Assembly: GCF_052048135.1 (NCBI RefSeq)
Contig: NZ_JBNAIM010000002.1
Location: forward strand, 806,001 to 870,000
DNA from: Pelagibacter sp052048135
Lineage (GTDB): Bacteria; Pseudomonadota; Alphaproteobacteria; Pelagibacterales; Pelagibacteraceae
Reading direction: 5' to 3'
DNA length: 64,000 nt
Both the position numbers and the translations under genes were made by a program. The notes under the pieces were generated by a model. The model had not been told where the DNA came from and ran no database searches. It worked only from the letters and a program-made list of their open reading frames with translations. Each line of letters starts with the position of its first letter. Position 1 is the first letter of the stretch. Positions 60,043 through 64,000 of the stretch are shown piece after piece.

Positions 60043-61538
60043 GTATTTCTTTTAAAAGATTTAAAAATCTGCCAACTCACAATACTAATTGTAATCAATA
60101 AAATTATTAAAGTTAAAGGTCTGTCCCATAAAAAACTAAAAGAACCATCACTTATTAGTAAAGATCTTCTTAAATTTTCTTCCATCAATTTTCCTAGTAC
60201 AAAGGCAAGAATTAAAGGTGGCATTGGAAAATCATACAAGCGCAAAAATGTTGCAGCAACAGCAATACCAATCATTAAATAAATATCAAAATTATTAAAT
60301 GAAATTAAATAAATTCCTGTAATTGAAAAAAAAAGAATTAAGGGGATTAAAAAATTTCTAGGTACAGCAAGTATTCGAGCAATGTAAGGTATTAATGGTA
60401 AATTTAAAATCAATAAAACTACCATCCCAATATACATTGACATAATTACTGACCAAAAAATTTCAGGATTAGTTTGATACAATCTTGGTCCTGGTTGAAT
60501 ACCAAAACCTAATAAAGCTCCTAACATTACAGCTGTGGTACCACTTCCTGGAATTCCTAAAGTTAATAATGGTACAAATGAACCTGAGCATGCAGCGTTA
60601 TTAGCCGTCTCTGGGGCTGATAAACCATGAACACTTCCTTTACCAAATTTTTCTTTCTCTTCATCACTAACATAATTTCTCTCCATTCCATAAGCTAAGA
60701 AAGAAGCAATTGTTGCACCTGCTCCTGGTAATACTCCTATTAAAAAGCCTAAGATTGATGACCTTGGTATTGTTTTAGCCATTTTAATAGTTTCTTCTTT
60801 ATTCACTTTTATTGATCCAAGCTCAGTTAAAGAAATTTGTTTTGCAGCACGATTTGGATCCTTGCCTCTAAATATAATTGTTAACGCTTCGCTCATTGCA
60901 AAAGTTGCCATTACGATTAGTACAAAACTAATACCATCTGAAAGATTCATGTTTCCAAATGTAAATCTAGAAATATCTGATAAGGAATCTTGGCCAATCG
61001 ATGCTAACATTAAACCCAAAACTACCATCATCATTGCTTTTAAAAACTGTCCTTTGGAAGAAAAAGCTGAAACAGCAGTTAAACCCAATATCATTAATGC
61101 AAAATAATCAGGTGATCTAAAAGATAAGCTTATTTTTGATAAGCTAGGTGCAGCAATTAATAAAAATATTGCTGATATTGTTCCTCCAGCAAATGAACTG
61201 TAAGCTGCTATAGCTAAAGCTTTACCTGCTTTACCCTGTTGAGCCATGGGATAACCATCAAAAGAAGTTGCTACCGTTCCAGGAACTCCAGGTGCATTTA
61301 ATAATATTGATGAAGTTGAACCACCAAAAACTGCTCCATAATAAACACCAGCCATTAAAATTAAACCTGATGCAGGATCAAAACCATATGTAATTGGAAT
61401 CATTAAAGCAATTGCCGTCATTGGGCCTAAACCGGGAAGCATTCCAATAATTGTTCCTGCAAAACAACCTATCATTACAATTATTATATTTTGTAATGAC
61501 AAAGCGGTATTTAAACCAATTAAAATTCCATCTATCAT
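60039..61538 (-). CDS. tctA: tripartite tricarboxylate transporter, large permease TctA
   Basis: The 499-residue membrane protein has the TctA family's glycine-rich blocks: GCFAGTIIGMLPGLGPMTAIAL (about 24-45), GGSTSSILLNAPGVPG, SSILGFLIGVLPGAGATIAS and PLLTLGIPGSGTTAVMLGAL. About 10-12 membrane helices. With TctB and the periplasmic TctC it imports carboxylates such as citrate-type compounds; the substrate is not defined. It overlaps tctB by ATGA. Confidence 0.95.
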   Translation of the reverse strand: MIDGILIGLNTALSLQNIIIVMIGCFAGTIIGMLPGLGPMTAIALMIPITYGFDPASGLILMAGVYYGAVFGGSTSSILLNAPGVPGTVATSFDGYPMAQQGKAGKALAIAAYSSFAGGTISAIFLLIAAPSLSKISLSFRSPDYFALMILGLTAVSAFSSKGQFLKAMMMVVLGLMLASIGQDSLSDISRFTFGNMNLSDGISFVLIVMATFAMSEALTIIFRGKDPNRAAKQISLTELGSIKVNKEETIKMAKTIPRSSILGFLIGVLPGAGATIASFLAYGMERNYVSDEEKEKFGKGSVHGLSAPETANNAACSGSFVPLLTLGIPGSGTTAVMLGALLGFGIQPGPRLYQTNPEIFWSVIMSMYIGMVVLLILNLPLIPYIARILAVPRNFLIPLILFFSITGIYLISFNNFDIYLMIGIAVAATFLRLYDFPMPPLILAFVLGKLMEENLRRSLLISDGSFSFLWDRPLTLIILLITISIVSWQIFKSFKRNT

Positions 61539-62005
61539 CCAATAATTCCTAAATATTTTAAAAGTGGATCTCTTAAGTAAATATTAAGAACCCCATGAAG
61601 CAAAAACATAAAAATAGCTACAAAAGGAAATGAAAGTAAAAACATCCAAATCCATCTTCTTTCACCTAAAAAATAATAAGAAGCAATTAAAAATAATGAA
61701 GTAGATACAAAATATCCAATCTTCAAAATTACTGCTCCATAGATAATTGATATTAAGATTAAGTAACTAATACTTTTATAATCTAAATGTTTATGATTAA
61801 CATCTGATTTTAATTTTTCTGGTAAAATTATTTTTAAACCAGAAAGAAAAATTCCAGCCCAACCCAAATAAATTGGAAAAGTTCTCGCATTAAAGGGAGC
61901 ATTTTCATCAAACGTAAAAACAACTATTTGATGGGCAGTGTATAAATAAAATGCTGAAAAAATAAAAAAGAGCAGTGAGATAAATTTAGTTGCACTAATT
62001 CTCAC
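61535..62005 (-). CDS. tctB: tripartite tricarboxylate transporter, small permease TctB
   Basis: The 156 residues form four membrane helices, as expected for TctB, with PIYLGWAGIFLSGL and LGERRWIWMFLL. It starts with GTG at 62005, supported by AGGA six bases upstream and by the lack of other starts. It overlaps tctA by 4 bases and follows tctC by 30. Confidence 0.88.
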   Translation of the reverse strand: MRISATKFISLLFFIFSAFYLYTAHQIVVFTFDENAPFNARTFPIYLGWAGIFLSGLKIILPEKLKSDVNHKHLDYKSISYLILISIIYGAVILKIGYFVSTSLFLIASYYFLGERRWIWMFLLSFPFVAIFMFLLHGVLNIYLRDPLLKYLGIIG

Positions 62006-62035
62006 TGCTCTTCCTAATTAATTAACCCGCAAGGA

Positions 62036-63022
62036 TTAAATAACCCCTAATTTCTTCATTAGGTCTGTCATCTCTTTAGTTTGTTTTTCTAAAAACTTAA
62101 CAAACTTTTTGTCAGGGTTATAAATATTAACCCAAGCATTTCTTGCTCTGACAGTTTCCCACTCAGAAGTTTTTTGTACATCGCCTAACATTTTAGCAAT
62201 AGCTTTTTTATCTTTATTGCTCATGCCTGGAGGGCCAAAAAATCCTCTCCAGTTAACGAATTGTACGTCATATCCTTGTTCTTTAAGTGTTGGTGCATCA
62301 GGTGCATCAGAAACTCTATCAGGTGCAGTTATACCAATAATTCTTACTTGGTCTCTTGCTCCCATAAGTTCACCTAAACCTGTAGAAATAATTTGTGTTT
62401 CTCCAGATAAAAGTCCAGCTAATGCTTTTCCACCTGCATCATAAGGAACGTAAATAACATCGTTTGGATTTGCTCCAGCTTCTTGGAATGCTAAAGCTCC
62501 AATTAAATGGTCCATACTTCCTCTTACAGATCCACCAGCCATTTTTACAGACTTAGGATCCTTTTTGTATGCATCAACAACATCTTTAAAGTTTTTAAAT
62601 GGTGAATCTTTAGCAACTGCTATTGCACCATAGTCTCCAATCACACCGGCAATCGGCACTACATCTTTATAAGATAGTACTCCGCTTCCACCACCAGTTA
62701 CATAACCTTCGTGTCTAGTAATAGATCTTAAAACCAACGGTGTTGATTGAACTAAAACAGTGTTAGCAGGCTTATTGTTAATCATATAAGCAAGTGCTTT
62801 ACCACCACCACCACCTGACATATTTTCAAATGATGCGCTTTTTAAAAAGCCAGCTTTTGTTAAAGCTTCTCCAGTACCTCTAGCAGTTCCATCCCAACCA
62901 CCACCAGCACCACCACCAATTACAAAGTGTAATTTTTCAATTGCAATTGAGTTTACTGTTGTAGCTGAAAATAGAAGGATAGCTGAGAAAAATACTGAAA
63001 GTATTTTTTTTAAGTTTTTCAT
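62036..63022 (-). CDS. tctC: tripartite tricarboxylate transporter substrate-binding protein TctC
   Basis: Periplasmic binding protein of 328 residues with a signal peptide (about 1-25, ending TTVNSIA). The family's ligand loop is present as FVIGGGAGGGWDGTARGTGE (about 34-53), more Gly-rich than the usual version, and the second lobe contains FVNWRGFFGPPGMS. It is the first gene of the tctCBA unit and divergent from an IclR regulator, across a gap with palindromic operator candidates. Confidence 0.93.
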   Translation of the reverse strand: MKNLKKILSVFFSAILLFSATTVNSIAIEKLHFVIGGGAGGGWDGTARGTGEALTKAGFLKSASFENMSGGGGGKALAYMINNKPANTVLVQSTPLVLRSITRHEGYVTGGGSGVLSYKDVVPIAGVIGDYGAIAVAKDSPFKNFKDVVDAYKKDPKSVKMAGGSVRGSMDHLIGALAFQEAGANPNDVIYVPYDAGGKALAGLLSGETQIISTGLGELMGARDQVRIIGITAPDRVSDAPDAPTLKEQGYDVQFVNWRGFFGPPGMSNKDKKAIAKMLGDVQKTSEWETVRARNAWVNIYNPDKKFVKFLEKQTKEMTDLMKKLGVI

Positions 63023-63073
63023 TATTTATTCCTCTATTTGTTAGTTATGTAAATTTAATTTATTTCTTTTGTT

Positions 63074-63086
63074 ATTGGCCACCAAT
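63074..63086. other. short palindrome ATTGG-CCA-CCAAT in the tctC-iclR gap
   Basis: A perfect 5-bp inverted repeat with a 3-base centre lies between tctC and the IclR-type operators. It may be another protein-binding site, but it is short enough to be chance. Confidence 0.25.
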
Positions 63087-63097
63087 TAATACCTTGA

Positions 63098-63116
63098 TGT
63101 TCTATAGAATAGAACA
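63098..63116. promoter_or_regulatory. IclR-type operator, site 1
   Basis: TGTTCTAT-AGA-ATAGAACA is a perfect 8-bp inverted repeat with a 3-base centre in the gap between tctC and the IclR gene. Size and form fit an IclR-family dimer site. Control of both tct and the regulator itself is inferred from position. Confidence 0.65.
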
Positions 63117-63119
63117 TAT

Positions 63120-63138
63120 TGTTCTATAGAGTAGGATA
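63120..63138. promoter_or_regulatory. IclR-type operator, site 2 (partial)
   Basis: TGTTCTATAGAGTAGGATA repeats the left half of site 1 exactly, 22 bases (two turns) downstream, with a weaker right half. It runs up to the IclR start codon and covers its ribosome site, so binding here could block the regulator's own expression. Confidence 0.5.
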
Positions 63139-63139
63139 T

Positions 63140-63832
63140 ATGAAAAAAAATATACAAGGAGTTGAATCGGTTAATAAAGCTTTAGAAATATTAAACTGTT
63201 TCACTGATAATAATGAAACTCTTACAGTTACCAAAATAGCAAATATTACTGGTGATCATAAAAGTAGAATTTCAAGAATATCTAAATCACTAGAAAATTA
63301 CGGATATATTAGAAAAATAAAAAGTGGAGAATTTAAAATAGGTCATTCAATTTCAAGACTGTATGAAATTTATGAAAATAGCTTTAATTTGAAAAATTCA
63401 ATTAAAAAAGAACTAGATTTTATTTCTTTTAAAACAAATGAAACAGCTAGCTTTTTTGTTAAACAGAAAGAAGAGAGAATATGTATTCAGACTAGTGAAC
63501 CAAAAAAAATAATTAAACATTCAATAGAAATTGGAATAAAAAAACCACTTAATAAAGGTTCAAGTGGCCATATTTTATCTGCTTATCATAATTTGCCAAT
63601 AGAAAATAAAGAAAAAATTTTGAAACAAGGATACTCAATGTCTTTTGGAGAAAGAGATAGGGAAATTGCATCAGTATCAGTACCTATATTTAGGTCAAAA
63701 AAACAATTTTTAGGTGCTTTAACAATTACTGGTCATATCTCAAATTTTAATAGGAAAAACTGTATTTTCTTTTTAAATACCCTTAGATCATCAAAAATTA
63801 AAATTGAAAAAAATTTAATTAAAATTCGATAA
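63140..63832 (+). CDS. IclR-family transcriptional regulator
   Basis: The 230 residues have an N-terminal winged helix (about 8-70: VNKALEILNCFTDN, LTVTKIANITGDHKSRISRI) and a C-terminal effector domain with KPLNKGSSGHILSAY and the AGREREIASVSVPI-like segment FGERDREIASVSVPI. The ATG at 63140 gives the natural start. The regulator is divergent from tctCBA, so it most likely controls that transporter in response to its substrate. The next gene overlaps by one base (TAATG). Confidence 0.9.
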   Translation: MKKNIQGVESVNKALEILNCFTDNNETLTVTKIANITGDHKSRISRISKSLENYGYIRKIKSGEFKIGHSISRLYEIYENSFNLKNSIKKELDFISFKTNETASFFVKQKEERICIQTSEPKKIIKHSIEIGIKKPLNKGSSGHILSAYHNLPIENKEKILKQGYSMSFGERDREIASVSVPIFRSKKQFLGALTITGHISNFNRKNCIFFLNTLRSSKIKIEKNLIKIR

Positions 63833-64000
63833 TGTCAAATTTTATAAATTTAGATAAAGAAAATATAAAAAATTTATTTTCAAAAAATTTCTTAATTGTA
63901 ATTCTAATTTCTATTCCAAGTGCAATTGTTGCAGATTTTTTTAATATTCCTCTTGCTTGGATGATTGGTCCAATGATTGCAACATCTTTGGTTGCTTTAA
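63832..64000 (+). CDS. AbrB-family membrane protein, N-terminal part only
   Basis: The frame opens at the ATG overlapping the IclR stop and runs off the window. The 56 visible residues have a hydrophobic first helix (about 20-36) and the family-like segment FFNIPLAWMIGPMIATSLV, as in the AbrB/ammonia-monooxygenase-type membrane family often found next to tripartite carboxylate transporters. Function is unknown. Probably in an operon with the IclR regulator. Confidence 0.65.
   Translation, partial: MSNFINLDKENIKNLFSKNFLIVILISIPSAIVADFFNIPLAWMIGPMIATSLVAL

Overview
The window is an AT-rich, tightly packed bacterial chromosome segment that reads as a free-living SAR11 (Pelagibacter-type) alphaproteobacterium. 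The evidence is protein content, short or zero-length intergenic gaps, small single-domain versions of several enzymes, the purS-purQ-purL-bolA-grxD gene order, a complete methylcitrate pathway and a tripartite tricarboxylate transporter. The assignment to SAR11 is an inference from gene style and order. No rRNA, CRISPR array, transposase, phage structural gene or integrase gene was seen.

Layout. 1-13137 (minus strand): tRNA-Tyr, tRNA-Gly, tuf, tRNA-Trp, secE, nusG, rplK, rplA, rplJ, rplL, rpoB, rpoC and the start of the str operon (rpsL, cut by the window edge), all read in one direction from a candidate promoter near 13186-13213. 13269-15717: rlmB and tRNA-Thr(UGU) on the plus strand, then a 737-bp insertion bounded by two identical 54-bp copies of the 3' part of tRNA-Thr, then nadK and tRNA-Leu on the minus strand. 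15822-20263: a TPR/glycosyltransferase protein, a shared bidirectional terminator, an outer-membrane beta-barrel, a gamma-glutamylcyclotransferase-like protein, a CinA-type domain and sfsA. 20256-26790 (plus): map, purB, purC, purS, purQ, purL, bolA, grxD, mostly overlapping by 1-8 nt. 26794-36643 (minus): rpsD, a TrmH-family methyltransferase, cimA, cysS, nadE, class II DAHP synthase, an FkbM methyltransferase, glmS and an acetyltransferase-only GlmU. 36715-40975 (plus): gph, then prpD-prpB-prpC. 40976-44555 (minus): a methyltransferase, nrdB, nrdA. 44715-46169: a phosphomannomutase/phosphoglucomutase. 46170-50929: a very charged helical protein, a small lipoprotein, a GNAT-like protein, a TauE/SafE permease, dusA and rpoZ. 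50972-58388: an MFS transporter, a beta-hydroxyacid dehydrogenase, an FMN-binding protein, a mini beta-carbonic anhydrase, the ybbP-ybbA/tesA cluster and a gamma-carbonic-anhydrase-like protein. 58409-64000: a thioredoxin-fold protein, a GT4 glycosyltransferase, tctABC, a divergent IclR regulator and the start of an AbrB-family membrane protein.

How they work together. Most of the window is core metabolism and gene expression (transcription core, ribosome, purines, deoxynucleotides, amino-sugar precursors, isoleucine and aromatic amino acid entry steps, NAD). The accessory signals are the tRNA-Thr insertion with its two small envelope genes, the 46-48.5 kb block of unrecognised small proteins, and the regulated tct/IclR transporter unit.

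The strongest candidate for something undescribed is the 14121-14857 insertion. It has the tRNA-derived direct repeats of a site-specifically integrated element and possible arm-type repeats near each end, but it carries no integrase. Its only cargo is a two-gene envelope cassette. It could be a remnant or a minimal element moved by an integrase supplied in trans.
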